In this document: piece after piece, positions 56,651 through 64,000 of the stretch
Layout of the letters: each line of letters begins with the position of its first letter
How positions within the stretch are numbered: position 1 is the first letter of the stretch
Assembly (NCBI RefSeq): GCF_014698505.1
Contig: NZ_JACJTD010000036.1
Location: 19,406-83,405, forward strand
DNA from: Nostoc foliaceum FACHB-393
Lineage (GTDB): Bacteria > Cyanobacteriota > Cyanobacteriia > Cyanobacteriales > Nostocaceae
Direction: 5' to 3'
Length of the DNA stretch: 64,000 bases
The notes under the pieces: generated by a model
Told to the model about the DNA's origin: nothing
Seen by the model: the letters and a program-made list of their open reading frames with translations, nothing else
Databases searched by the model: none
Translations under genes and position numbers: made by a program

Positions 56651-56818
56651 TTAGCGCCAGCCGCCCCAGCCACGGCGACCCCAGCCACGGTGACCCCAGC
56701 CACCGTGACCCCAGCCACGGTGACCCCAGCCACCTCGAACCCAGCCACCAGCTACAACCTGCTGTTCATCTTTGGATAGCTCTTCAAGCAAATCAGATTT
56801 AACGACTTGGTTTGACAT
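56651..56818 (-). CDS. Double-glycine-leader peptide with Gly/Trp/His repeat core
   Basis: A 55-residue precursor-like peptide. The leader MSNQVVKSDLLEELSKDEQQ, followed by VVAGG, ends in Gly24-Gly25 with the LSxxEQxxVAGG pattern of bacteriocin leaders cut by C39-peptidase ABC exporters. The 30-residue core uses only Gly, Trp, Arg, His and one Val and is built of GWGHR/GWGHG/GWGRR pentapeptides. GAGG lies about 10 nt before the ATG (56818). The core is encoded by five in-phase 15-bp units (56664-56738). No transporter or modification gene is adjacent in the window, so export and maturation would rely on genes elsewhere. The activity is unknown; antimicrobial, signalling or metal-binding roles are all possible. 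Confidence 0.72.
   Translation of the reverse strand: MSNQVVKSDLLEELSKDEQQVVAGGWVRGGWGHRGWGHGGWGHRGWGRRGWGGWR
56664..56738. repeat. Five 15-bp tandem units encoding GWGHR-type pentapeptides
   Basis: On the + strand the unit is CCCCAGCCACGGTGA with one to three substitutions per copy; five contiguous copies start at 56664, 56679, 56694, 56709 and 56724. The period of 15 keeps the reverse-strand frame, so copy number changes would lengthen or shorten the peptide core by five residues. Confidence 0.85.
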
Positions 56819-57789
56819 AATTGTTGACCTCACTTACTTAATCAGGTATCAAACATATATCTACAAAAAAGACATATGCTTAATACCTATGGTTTTATTT
56901 TTAAAACTGTTTTGTAGAGATTAAATTATCCTAAAGGTAGAAATAAAAAAAATAATTTTATCACTTATGGAACATGAAAAATATAGCCTTTAGTCACCTT
57001 AAATTTCTTGATAAAAGCTGCAAAAGATATTGATGTTTTGTATCGGCTCAATAATTCGGTGTAGCAAAGGAAAAAAAGTGAAGCGAGGTACACACAGTGT
57101 CATAAAATTTGTCTTGCACCGACGGGAACAAAGCCCTTAGTAGACTTAAATAATAAACCTGTTGTGTTATTTCTTTCATGTGCGTGGTTTGTGGTTAGAG
57201 CTATAATACCAACTAAGTTGGATAAAAATCAATTATCCAATATCTTCAAATGCTGACTTTATTAAATTTTTAAGTTTGTCATCAGTTTCATGGAGGCATC
57301 AATCGTCCTGATGTCGCCCAACTTGTCCTGAAATAACAGGCTGCACACAAGCAAAACTGAGGTGAGATGATGTCCAGCAGCAAGAAGAACCTTTAGCAAC
57401 AGGCAAAAAATTTGTATAGTAATTATGTATACATGAAGACCAAGTAATAAACATCAAGAAATTTCAAAATTTAAAACCGCAAATAAATTAGGAGGTATTC
57501 TACATAATTACTTAGCGATAATTAGCGGTTAGCATTCTTAAGATTGTTTATTTATACTCTTGTACGGAGCTAGCAGCGAAAGTCGAGTAAACCTTAACTA
57601 GAATTGATAATTTTCTACTTTGTTGAAAATAAATTTTCATCTAGAGTAGGACAAAGATCCCTGCTGTTTACCACATAGAAAAAATCTAGCTGAAGCCTCA
57701 GGCTCATAGCTATGGGAAACCAAGCTAGATGCTAGAGAGTCTGGTTTCAAAATGGGTAACAGCAACATCCCCTATCAGCTTGATCACCT
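56819..57789. other. Long gene-free region upstream of the peptide and DUF3038 genes
   Basis: No supportable gene or RNA in nearly 1 kb. It contains the divergent promoters for the peptide gene (-) and DUF3038 (+). It is AT-rich, with a few short dyads (CCAACTAAGTTGG at about 57209-57221). No second leader-peptide gene was found here. Confidence 0.4.
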
Positions 57790-58395
57790 ATGCTAAAAGT
57801 TATGCACTCGGCCGCCAACTCAGCCACTCCAAATTCCCAGTGGGAGGATTTAATCAAGCTTCCAGCCCCAAACACAGTTCAATGGGACAATATCAAAACC
57901 CAATTAGACTTGGTGCTGTTGGCGCTAGAAACTTTAACTGGGATTGGTTCAGAGGCTATGCTTTCAGCGGCAACTGATCTGAATTTAGAGTCAAGAGTGC
58001 CAGACCGCGTAGCTTTATGGCGACTGCGCCAATCAAATCCCCTACGCAAAGGTCAAGGAGGGCGAAAAAAGCTAGATGTCGAAGAAGCGCGATCGCTTGT
58101 TCTGATCATCTGCTACCTAGCCAAACAGCACCAGGAATTGATTCGCCGCGCTGTCGGTCTGTTGGAACAAATGGCAGAAAATAACCGGGAACCTCACCAG
58201 GCTGCTTTACTTGGAGACTATATTGATGCTTTTTGCAACACCTACCAAGAGCGGATGGAAGAGGACGAGAAAATCTCAACGGATTTACTTACCAACCTGG
58301 CACTAAAACTGCTTGTAGATTTACTTTTTTACAGTGCTCCTGGTGGGCATCGCCGTCTCTGGCTAGCACTTATAGATCGTTCTACAAAATTTTAG
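57790..58395 (+). CDS. DUF3038 protein
   Basis: A 201-residue soluble, mostly helical protein of the cyanobacterial DUF3038 family: LDLVLLALETLTGIGSEAML, RVALWRLRQSNPLRKGQGGR and LALKLLVDLLFYSAPGGHRR. Function unknown. It precedes a DUF4335 gene, and the pairing is recurrent in cyanobacteria. Start ATG 57790 gives the expected length; another ATG four codons later is also possible. Confidence 0.75.
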   Translation: MLKVMHSAANSATPNSQWEDLIKLPAPNTVQWDNIKTQLDLVLLALETLTGIGSEAMLSAATDLNLESRVPDRVALWRLRQSNPLRKGQGGRKKLDVEEARSLVLIICYLAKQHQELIRRAVGLLEQMAENNREPHQAALLGDYIDAFCNTYQERMEEDEKISTDLLTNLALKLLVDLLFYSAPGGHRRLWLALIDRSTKF

Positions 58396-58625
58396 ATTTG
58401 AAATTCCTCAACCAAAATTCGCTTTGGAAAGTTTGCTAGGTAAGGATTCCTTTTTGATAGTCGTTAGCTGTTGGGCGATGCGCTATCAGTACTGCTTCCT
58501 CCTTGCATAAAGGAAGGAACCTGACAAAGCTATGAGTGGAGGAATCCGCCGTTTCAACTTTTCTTTGCAAGCAACTGGCTCAACTTTTTGCAAAATCCCA
58601 AATAGTCTTCTTCGCAGTTCCTGCC

Positions 58626-60296
58626 ATGCCTCTATCAAATTCTGTCATTCGTTGCTACACACCGCCTACTTGCACGCTAGAAGTATTCGCCCAAAGCTCA
58701 CCTCTGTCCCGTTGGATGGGGAAAACTGTCCTCAAGCACCTGAGCTTTGAGCTACGTTTTGATGATCCCCGACTACCAGAAGAACACAGAGTCCCAATTC
58801 GAGGCGATCGCGACCAACTAGAAGCCTTATGTGATGCAGTTACAAACTACGTACAAGAATTCCTTCAACAGCCTCCAGAAAGCTTTTGGGTCAGCTTCTC
58901 CGGTACCCAGCAGTCAAGCACAGCACTGGATGAGCCGGAATTAAAGTCCTCAACAAAAACATTAAATTCCTTTAATACCCAGATTTCTGGGGCAAATATC
59001 CACCTAGAACCAAGCAGCTATTTAACTCATAATTTATTTCTCGGTTCTCTTGCTAACCACTCATCTGGCCCCGTAATTCAACTCAGTCTGCTGCAACTAT
59101 TTGATTTGGCAAGTGCTTTAGATGAATACTCAACTGATGTCATGGCACTCCCAGCTCTCAATAGCAGGAGTTCGACTTTGAGGTTCCCTGCTTGGACCCC
59201 TATTGCCGCAGTATTAGTATTAGGTGTAGGTTTTTTACCAGTTACTTGGCAATATGCTAACAATATTAGGGAAAAGCAACAGCAGACAGCTAAAACAGCA
59301 GATCCAGCAGCCCTAAAGACTGCTTTAGAACCTTCACCCTCACTAAACTTTCCCACGCCTGAACCTGGACTTACCACTCCATCAGATAATTTACTAGGTT
59401 CTACCCCTCCACTTTCTACATCCAGTTTGCCCCAAGCACCTCTAACAGCCCCTAGTTCCAGTTTCTCTACACCGCCACCTCTATTTCCAAATAATGCACT
59501 GACAATACCGCAGGGTACGACTTCAACCCTTCCCACTAATCGAGCGATGCCTTCTCTGCAAGACGCTACGCGAACGGCGAGCTTCTCTACGAGACGCTCC
59601 GCGAACGCTAACGCACCATCCAGCAAAACCCCAGGACAGGAAATAGCCATACTACCAAATCTGGGACAGAACCCTACAGGGGCAAGTCCCCAAGCTGGTA
59701 CTCTCCCTCAACTGCGGAATTTGCCACCCAGACTATCTGCTAACACAAGCAGCTTACCAACTAATATCTCACCAGTCCCTCCATCTATTGGCACTATACC
59801 CAATAATAGTGCTAGCAATATCCCTACCCAACCTTCCCCACTAAACTCACAACAGCTAGAGGAAAGAATTAATTCTCTACAGCCACCTTCTCCTGGAGAT
59901 AAACCTGCTTCACAACTTCCCTCCTCTAGAACTGCGGATAATAATCCATTCATCGATCAATTAGGGGATGGACGCAAAACCCCTACATCCACAGAAGTGG
60001 CTACTGGCACTTTATTTGATACACCCCAAATAGCAGAAGCTAGAGAATACCTAAAAAAACGTTGGCAACCACCCACTGGACTAGGACAAACATTAGAGTA
60101 CAGTTTGATAGTCAGTGTTGACGGCACAGTTGAACGAATTTTTCCCCTTAATAAGGCAGCAAGAGAATTCGTTGATACCGCTGGGATGCCTGAAGTTGGT
60201 CAACCTTTTGTTTCCGCCAATACACGCGGACAAAATGTCAGAATTCGAGTTGTTCTCAGTCCTGATGGCAAGGTACAGACGTTTCCAGATGAATAA
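58626..60296 (+). CDS. DUF4335 protein with repeat-derived insertion
   Basis: A 556-residue protein starting at ATG 58626 (MPLSNSVIRCYTPPTCTLEV); an upstream in-frame start at 58536 adds 30 residues lacking family resemblance. The N-terminal DUF4335 domain spans about 1-180. A transmembrane helix follows (FPAWTPIAAVLVLGVGFLPV, about 190-210), then a long Pro/Ser/Thr/Asn-rich linker and a C-terminal conserved domain (about 460-556; YLKKRWQPPTGLGQTLEYSL). Within the linker, residues about 307-330 are encoded by dispersed-repeat DNA. It is probably a bitopic membrane protein with DUF3038 as partner; function unknown. Confidence 0.7.
   Translation: MPLSNSVIRCYTPPTCTLEVFAQSSPLSRWMGKTVLKHLSFELRFDDPRLPEEHRVPIRGDRDQLEALCDAVTNYVQEFLQQPPESFWVSFSGTQQSSTALDEPELKSSTKTLNSFNTQISGANIHLEPSSYLTHNLFLGSLANHSSGPVIQLSLLQLFDLASALDEYSTDVMALPALNSRSSTLRFPAWTPIAAVLVLGVGFLPVTWQYANNIREKQQQTAKTADPAALKTALEPSPSLNFPTPEPGLTTPSDNLLGSTPPLSTSSLPQAPLTAPSSSFSTPPPLFPNNALTIPQGTTSTLPTNRAMPSLQDATRTASFSTRRSANANAPSSKTPGQEIAILPNLGQNPTGASPQAGTLPQLRNLPPRLSANTSSLPTNISPVPPSIGTIPNNSASNIPTQPSPLNSQQLEERINSLQPPSPGDKPASQLPSSRTADNNPFIDQLGDGRKTPTSTEVATGTLFDTPQIAEAREYLKKRWQPPTGLGQTLEYSLIVSVDGTVERIFPLNKAAREFVDTAGMPEVGQPFVSANTRGQNVRIRVVLSPDGKVQTFPDE
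59544..59615. repeat. Dispersed repeat in frame within the DUF4335 gene
   Basis: Two copies of a unit containing GACGCTNCGCGAACG (59562-59576 and 59593-59607), each preceded by CTTCTCT, lie 31 bp apart. The same 15-mer occurs in the spacer at 17461-17475. The sequence is read as SLQDATRTASFSTRRSANAN. Confidence 0.75.
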
Positions 60297-60455
60297 GTAA
60301 ACTAATCCGTTTAATGCCACTTGTAAAACTGGTACAAATCTTGTGCCAGTTTCTATTTAATCCAATTGCTCTTGAGGTTGCCTTTTGGAGTCCAGTTACC
60401 AAACTGGTCTTACTATTGATACCAGTAAACCTACCAATCAATACAATTACTGTTA

Positions 60456-60538
60456 ATACCAATTCTCCAAAATAAAACTACTGTTACAAGTCTGGCAACC
60501 CAGATTAAATCTTACGCCTATTAATTATGAATTGGTAT
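60456..60538. repeat. Candidate miniature element with ATACCAATTC ends
   Basis: ATACCAATTC (60456-60465) and GAATTGGTAT (60529-60538) are exact inverted termini of an 83-bp stretch without a gene, just before the YiaAB gene. A lone arm-like TATACCAATTC is seen near 36532. This looks like a small nonautonomous element, though I cannot show target duplication. Confidence 0.45.
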
Positions 60539-60565
60539 AAATAACTCATATAAAAGGTAGGAAAT

Positions 60566-60850
60566 ATGCAAACAATTGGTACTCAAAAAGACAGTCCCGC
60601 TTGGGTTATTCAAACTTGGGCAGCTTTTGTGATTTCTATTTCTATGACCACCTTTGGTATTGTAAATTTGCCTGTGAATACTTGGGTAAAAGGCTTTATG
60701 GGTATGGGTTTAGCTTTTTCTGTTGGCTCAACTTTTACTTTGGCAAAAACTACTAGAGACTTGCACGAAACTAGAAGATTAACTGCTAGATTAGACGAGG
60801 CAAAAGTAGAAAAATTGCTTTCACAACACGATCCTCTAAATTTAAAATGA
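60566..60850 (+). CDS. YiaA/YiaB-type two-helix membrane protein
   Basis: A 94-residue inner-membrane protein with two helices: WVIQTWAAFVISISMTTFGI and WVKGFMGMGLAFSVGSTFTL. The YiaAB family layout and the charged C-terminal tail are evident (TKTTRDLHETRR-like polar end). Start ATG 60566 has AGGTAGGAAAT just upstream. Function unknown. Confidence 0.8.
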   Translation: MQTIGTQKDSPAWVIQTWAAFVISISMTTFGIVNLPVNTWVKGFMGMGLAFSVGSTFTLAKTTRDLHETRRLTARLDEAKVEKLLSQHDPLNLK

Positions 60851-60930
60851 AGGCAGTCATACCAATTTTAGATTAAGATTAAAACGCTTTACCAAAAAGC
60901 TGTTAGAAATTAACTATATTACCAAAAACA

Positions 60931-60955
60931 AAAGGACTGGTATATCCAGTCCTTT
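60931..60955. terminator. Bidirectional terminator, YiaAB/ferredoxin
   Basis: AAAGGACTGG (60931-60940) pairs perfectly with CCAGTCCTTT (60946-60955) around TATAT, flanked by A-rich sequence on the left and T-rich on the right. It separates two converging genes and fits termination in both directions. Confidence 0.75.
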
Positions 60956-60980
60956 ATTATATTAATTTAACGTTTTTATC

Positions 60981-61442
60981 TTAATAACGGGATTTTTTGG
61001 TCTTTAACTTTTGCTTTTTACGCCGACGTTCACTAGCAGCAACTGCCTGTTCTACCGGATAACCCACTACAGGAATTACCTGATATTTGCGCTCATCTTC
61101 TAACTTTTTCAGTTGAGTGTAATCAACCCAATGAATGCAATCAACTGGACAAGTGTCAATTGCTTCTTGGATAATTTCTTCCGCGTCCCCATCTTGCCGA
61201 ACCACGCGCGATCGCCCGTAATCTGGTTCAATGTAAAAGGTGTTACGTGCAACATGAGCGCAGTGCTTGCAACCAATACAGGTGATTTCATCAACATAAA
61301 CACCATTTTGGCGCAGAATACCGCCCAATTCCGGTTCTAAACCAGAACGTTCTGGGGCATCCCGTAAAAAACCCCCTAATTCTGGTTCCAAACCGGAACG
61401 ATTGTCTTCTTGTTCTTCCGGCGACGGCAGAAAATCAGCCAT
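60981..61442 (-). CDS. 4Fe-4S ferredoxin with duplicated N-terminal motif
   Basis: A 153-residue ferredoxin-like protein. The cluster-binding Cys pattern is CIGCKHCAHVARNTF plus the distal CPVDCIHWV. The N-terminus has two copies of the SGLEPELGG motif (about 17-25 and 34-42), and the C-terminus is Lys/Arg-rich (RRRKKQKLKTKKSRY). Only one Cys pair in the second motif is present, so a single cluster is more likely than two. The ATG overlaps the DUF1257 stop by 1 bp (TAATG), so it is coupled with the Ycf35-like gene. Confidence 0.85.
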   Translation of the reverse strand: MADFLPSPEEQEDNRSGLEPELGGFLRDAPERSGLEPELGGILRQNGVYVDEITCIGCKHCAHVARNTFYIEPDYGRSRVVRQDGDAEEIIQEAIDTCPVDCIHWVDYTQLKKLEDERKYQVIPVVGYPVEQAVAASERRRKKQKLKTKKSRY

Positions 61443-61828
61443 TACGCACTCCAGCGCTGTACTACTAGGCGAATTGAACCATCTTCATTTTTTTGTTGTT
61501 CAGACACTTGAAAGCCAACACGAGCGGTTTCTTTCACAACTGTTTGATAAGCATAACGCTGTGTTACCTGACGTAAAAATCCATCTACAGACAGGTTTTG
61601 CTGCCAATATTGCAAATCAGCTACCAGTTCATATTCCTTGCCATTCCATCTAAAGCCGATGTCGTAGCCATTTTCCTGCTCAATACTAACTTCCGCAGGA
61701 TGGGTTTGACCGCGATAACCGCGTACTTCGCGTGGGCCGGGTTTCCAGTCTATGCCCAATTCAGTCAGAGCATCTTTTAAAGAATCAAGGTTACGGATTT
61801 GAGTCTTAATTTGGCTAAAGTGTGACAT
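61442..61828 (-). CDS. DUF1257/Ycf35-like protein
   Basis: A 128-residue protein of the DUF1257 (Ycf35) family, found in cyanobacteria and algal plastids. Blocks are MSHFSQIKTQIRNLDSLKDA, EVRGYRGQTHPAEVSIEQ and FRWNGKEYELVADLQYW. Its function is unknown. It sits between DUF2997 and the ferredoxin in one operon, an arrangement conserved in cyanobacteria, which suggests a shared redox- or cluster-related role. Confidence 0.88.
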   Translation of the reverse strand: MSHFSQIKTQIRNLDSLKDALTELGIDWKPGPREVRGYRGQTHPAEVSIEQENGYDIGFRWNGKEYELVADLQYWQQNLSVDGFLRQVTQRYAYQTVVKETARVGFQVSEQQKNEDGSIRLVVQRWSA

Positions 61829-61867
61829 GGTGGTTGTGAATTAATTACACTAAACTACTGTGAAAAC

Positions 61868-62077
61868 TTACCAATCGCTGTAAGTGGTGTGTGTATTCGC
61901 CACATTAGATTGCTGCACCTTCGCGGCGAAATATTCTGAGGTTGGCTCATGATTAAGTACTTGCCCCAGCTGTGCCTCTATTGCTGCTGTAACCTCAGCG
62001 CAAGAAGCACCCACAATGCCAGTGACTTTCTCTTGTACCCGACCGTCTGGATAGATTATGAACTCTAATGTCTCCAT
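61868..62077 (-). CDS. DUF2997 protein
   Basis: A 69-residue protein: METLEFIIYPDGRVQEKVTG begins it and EYFAAKVQQSNVANT is near the end. The ATG at 62077 is preferred over a TTG at 62089. It is the first gene of the DUF2997-DUF1257-ferredoxin unit. Function unknown; the ycf35 neighbour and short size fit an accessory subunit. Confidence 0.8.
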   Translation of the reverse strand: METLEFIIYPDGRVQEKVTGIVGASCAEVTAAIEAQLGQVLNHEPTSEYFAAKVQQSNVANTHTTYSDW

Positions 62078-62828
62078 GCTCTTGGCCAACCACGATAAGT
62101 ACGCTTAAATTTTACTGCTTTAGCAGAAGGCTACAAATATAGCCATCGGAACATTTTTACTTAGATACAAACTTGCCATTTGTTAAATAATGTTCCATCT
62201 CTCAACATATATATCTCAGAATCTTTACAAAACTTATTAATTATATAAGCAGGCACATCAGTCTTTAGTTAGTCTCTCTTAACCTTACCAATTAGTCAAG
62301 GTAACTACTAAGCTTGCTAAATAAGCTGTAAAAGTCCTAAAAATAACCATTAGACGTAGTATAGCCAGCAGGGCAATTCACAAAAATATAAAATTTATTG
62401 AAAAATTTTATCATTACCATTAGTTTAGACTTATTTTTAGCAAGGGTTCTAACTTAGGTTAGATGCAGCGCCGGGTATCCTGAAAGAGCACTAGCTGTTT
62501 ATACCTCTTGAGTACGCGGTAACAAGTAACCTCTGGGTCACAACTAATCATTAAGTGAAAACACTAAGTGAAAACACTCCTTTGGATTTATGAACTTATA
62601 GAAGGAGCTAGTTGCCAAACCCTCGAATACTCTCTAATCACTTGCCGAGCCTGATCAGAGATAAATATTGTAGCTGTTTGGACAGCAATCTTTATGCGAT
62701 CGCACTTTTAGGTATGCGTGTAATATGTGTAGAAGTAACTTAACTTAGACATCGCTCTTTACACTACAACAGGCGATCGCTCTTTACTCTATATCTGTAT
62801 ATGCAAGCATTGCTTTTGGCACAACCAC
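62078..62828. other. Gene-free region before the accessory genes
   Basis: About 750 bp with no supportable gene. AT-rich, with two GCGATCGC sites near 62699 and 62773. It forms the boundary between the conserved operon and the decaying accessory stretch. Confidence 0.4.
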
Positions 62829-63077
62829 TCATGCTGTCACCATTTCCGAAACTGAATCTGGGGATGCTGGCTCAAAATCTAATACCATAATTTGCTCTGG
62901 GCGTAAACCGACAGATTCGTAAGTGCAGCCGTTGCGATCGCTAAATTCAACCTCAAACGCAGCACCACCAGCTAATAATTCTACTACTGTCCCAACTTGA
63001 CCACGCTACAGGTTATATTCAGATAGATCAACTGTCAGCGCTACTACATCCAGCAAGTCAATTCTAATTTTATTCAT
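62829..63077 (-). pseudogene. DUF4926 gene with internal stop codon
   Basis: The - strand frame from ATG 63077 reads MNKIRIDLLDVVALTVDLSE, then YNL, an in-frame TAG at 63006-63008 (codon 24), and continues RGQVGTVVELLAGGAAFEVE, FSDRNGCTYESVGL, ending at TGA 62829-62831. The whole matches the small DUF4926 family, in which this position is normally part of YRGQVGTVVE, so a Tyr or Trp codon probably became TAG. The gene starts 3 bp after the stop of the unknown gene upstream, so both form an operon. Confidence 0.75.
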
Positions 63078-63080
63078 ACT

Positions 63081-63557
63081 TCATAGCTTTGGTGGAGGCA
63101 AGGAACCCCTGAAATCTCCACCGTCCCAATCAGATCCATCAAGCCAGCCATCATCTTCAGCATCCCACAACAACATATATGCAAGCAACAAGGTATTGAT
63201 AAATCGCTCTACAGGAATTTCCCAATGTTTAGCCATCTTGTCTAATTGCACTTTTGTTATTGAATTCGATGATGTAAAACATTGCAACACATCATCATGG
63301 CTACAAGACCATCCAGAAATGAATTTATCAAAATAAGGTTTATATTTCTCTGTTGGATGATGTTTCTTAAAGTTAGTAAAGCGAACTTCTTTAAAAAAGT
63401 CTAGTTTTAGACCAGCAACAAGCCCATCAGAATCTTTACCATCAATATAGTAATAAAGTGAAGTACCTTGACCATTAAAACTGCGAGCAGCACGAATAAT
63501 TCTGAAAGTGACGAAATCATCTCCCTCGAAATCTGCAAGAACATCCTTTATTGCCAT
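63081..63557 (-). CDS. Hypothetical protein, partner of DUF4926
   Basis: A 158-residue protein I do not recognise. It is probably soluble, with an aromatic/basic N-terminal half (FRIIRAARSFNGQGTSLYYY), two Cys in WSCSHDDVLQCF, and an acidic, Trp/Gly/Asp-rich tail (DAEDDGWLDGSDWDGGDF). It lies immediately upstream of the broken DUF4926 gene. DUF4926 proteins are often second genes of small two-gene accessory modules, so it might be a toxin/antitoxin or defence-like partner; that is inference only. Confidence 0.55.
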   Translation of the reverse strand: MAIKDVLADFEGDDFVTFRIIRAARSFNGQGTSLYYYIDGKDSDGLVAGLKLDFFKEVRFTNFKKHHPTEKYKPYFDKFISGWSCSHDDVLQCFTSSNSITKVQLDKMAKHWEIPVERFINTLLLAYMLLWDAEDDGWLDGSDWDGGDFRGSLPPPKL

Positions 63558-63731
63558 ATAGACCGTATTCAGTACTCAAGTATTATTTTTAGGGTTCCCA
63601 AACCATAACAAAGCGTTACATTATGACATAAACAATTTTTATAAAAAGGATACGGTTCGGTTTATTTACCTGATTATCACTTGGCGATGCCCAAGCTGCT
63701 TAGAATAGTAGTGATAGAAAGGATTGTAATT

Positions 63732-63887
63732 ATGAACGTCGTCATTCCTAATGAAATATTAACCGCAACTCGGATGACTGAAGGCGAAATGAAGCAGGAA
63801 ATTGCAGTGATGCTCTTTCAAAAAGAAAAGTTAACCCTTGCTCAAGCCAGCCGATTTGCAGGGATAAACCGTATAGAATCCATTTGA
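63732..63887 (+). pseudogene. UPF0175 antitoxin-like gene, 3' end lost
   Basis: The first 49 codons (MNVVIPNEILTATRMTEGEM and KLTLAQASRFAGINRIE) match UPF0175 ribbon-helix-helix proteins, which usually extend to about 80-90 residues and are paired with a DUF3368 PIN-type toxin. Here the reading stops after NRIESI, where transposon sequence appears to begin. The start is ATG 63732; an upstream in-frame start at 63681 has no family support. Confidence 0.7.
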
Positions 63888-64000
63888 CATCTTTTACTAT
63901 CTTGAAGTACAGTTACCGCAAAAGCCGTATCCAGCAGTCATGCCGTACTCTAGCAGCCTAACAGACGAAGAGTGGGAAATCCTTGAACCCCTACTGCCGA
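63878..64000 (+). mobile_element. IS5-type insertion sequence, left end
   Basis: From about 63878 the UPF0175 similarity ends and element DNA appears. A transposase frame starts at ATG 63940 and reads SLTDEEWEILEPLLP before the window ends, the typical opening of IS5-family DDE transposases. The exact left end and target duplication cannot be seen because the right end lies outside. Confidence 0.7.
63940..64000 (+). CDS. IS5-family transposase, N-terminal fragment
   Basis: Twenty codons are visible, containing LTDEEWEILEPLLP, the well-known N-terminal block of IS5/IS4-type transposases with an N-terminal helix-turn-helix. The frame is open to the window end, so the gene is cut by the window, not necessarily broken. 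Confidence 0.75.
   Translation, partial: MPYSSSLTDEEWEILEPLLP

Noticed and set aside
56569..56802. + strand frame with SHGDPSHRDPSH repeats
   Set aside because: It is the complementary reading of the Gly/Trp peptide repeats. It has no ribosome-binding site or leader, and the - strand reading has both.

Overview
The window looks like chromosome from a filamentous, heterocyst-type cyanobacterium (Nostoc/Anabaena group). The evidence is the recurring HIP1 octamer GCGATCGC (for example at 2426-2433), short tandem heptamer repeats and Nostoc-type interspersed repeats between genes, many cyanobacteria-specific DUF families (DUF502, DUF4079, DUF1997, DUF1257/Ycf35, DUF2997, DUF3038, DUF4335), and a hormogonium polysaccharide (hps) locus. 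Genus and species are inferred; no rRNA or tRNA gene was seen.

Layout. 1-179: 3' end of a DUF559-type endonuclease gene. 778-14916: an hps-type locus, all on the + strand: large HpsA-like protein, three pseudopilins (HpsB, C, D), three glycosyltransferases (HpsE, F, G), a fourth pseudopilin, a GT-A transferase (TIGR04282/DUF2064), an HpsJ-like membrane coiled-coil protein and another family-2 glycosyltransferase. Together they resemble a pilus-like secretion apparatus coupled to polysaccharide synthesis. 15437-22291: DUF502, nusB, ftsY and a GAF-SpoIIE phosphatase, with a 1.6 kb gene-free gap. 22867-28977: a 13-repeat ankyrin protein, DUF4079, DUF1997, an NAD(P)-binding reductase, a lambda-lysozyme-like muramidase, menH and an InrS/CsoR-type metal sensor. 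29074-32682: lptC, a NYN-domain protein and metG on the - strand.

33062-48945 is lipid-centred: an acyltransferase, a phytyl-ester-synthase-like hydrolase, an EcsC-like protein, pepA, then plsX-fabH-fabD and plsC. A reverse-strand block separates fabD from plsC. It holds a truncated histidine-kinase remnant and a 1950-residue Ser/Thr kinase-AAA ATPase-GAF-PAS-histidine kinase. 49100-56159: AI-2E-type permease, DUF2288, a flotillin with its YqiJ-like partner, and mutS2. 56651-62077: a 55-residue double-glycine-leader peptide with a Gly/Trp/His/Arg pentapeptide-repeat core, DUF3038-DUF4335, YiaAB, and a ferredoxin-Ycf35-DUF2997 operon. 62829-64000 is decaying accessory DNA: an unknown gene, a DUF4926 gene with an internal stop, a UPF0175 antitoxin-like gene cut short, and the start of an IS5-type transposase.

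The most distinctive observations are: (i) the putative ribosomal peptide at 56651-56818; (ii) three separate genes (the giant kinase, mutS2, DUF4335) that seem to carry interspersed-repeat DNA in frame as extra peptide; (iii) heptamer repeat arrays that run exactly into the start codons of fabD and a hydrolase gene; (iv) the kinase block inside the fatty-acid/phospholipid cluster, whose truncated member shares its stop region with fabD.
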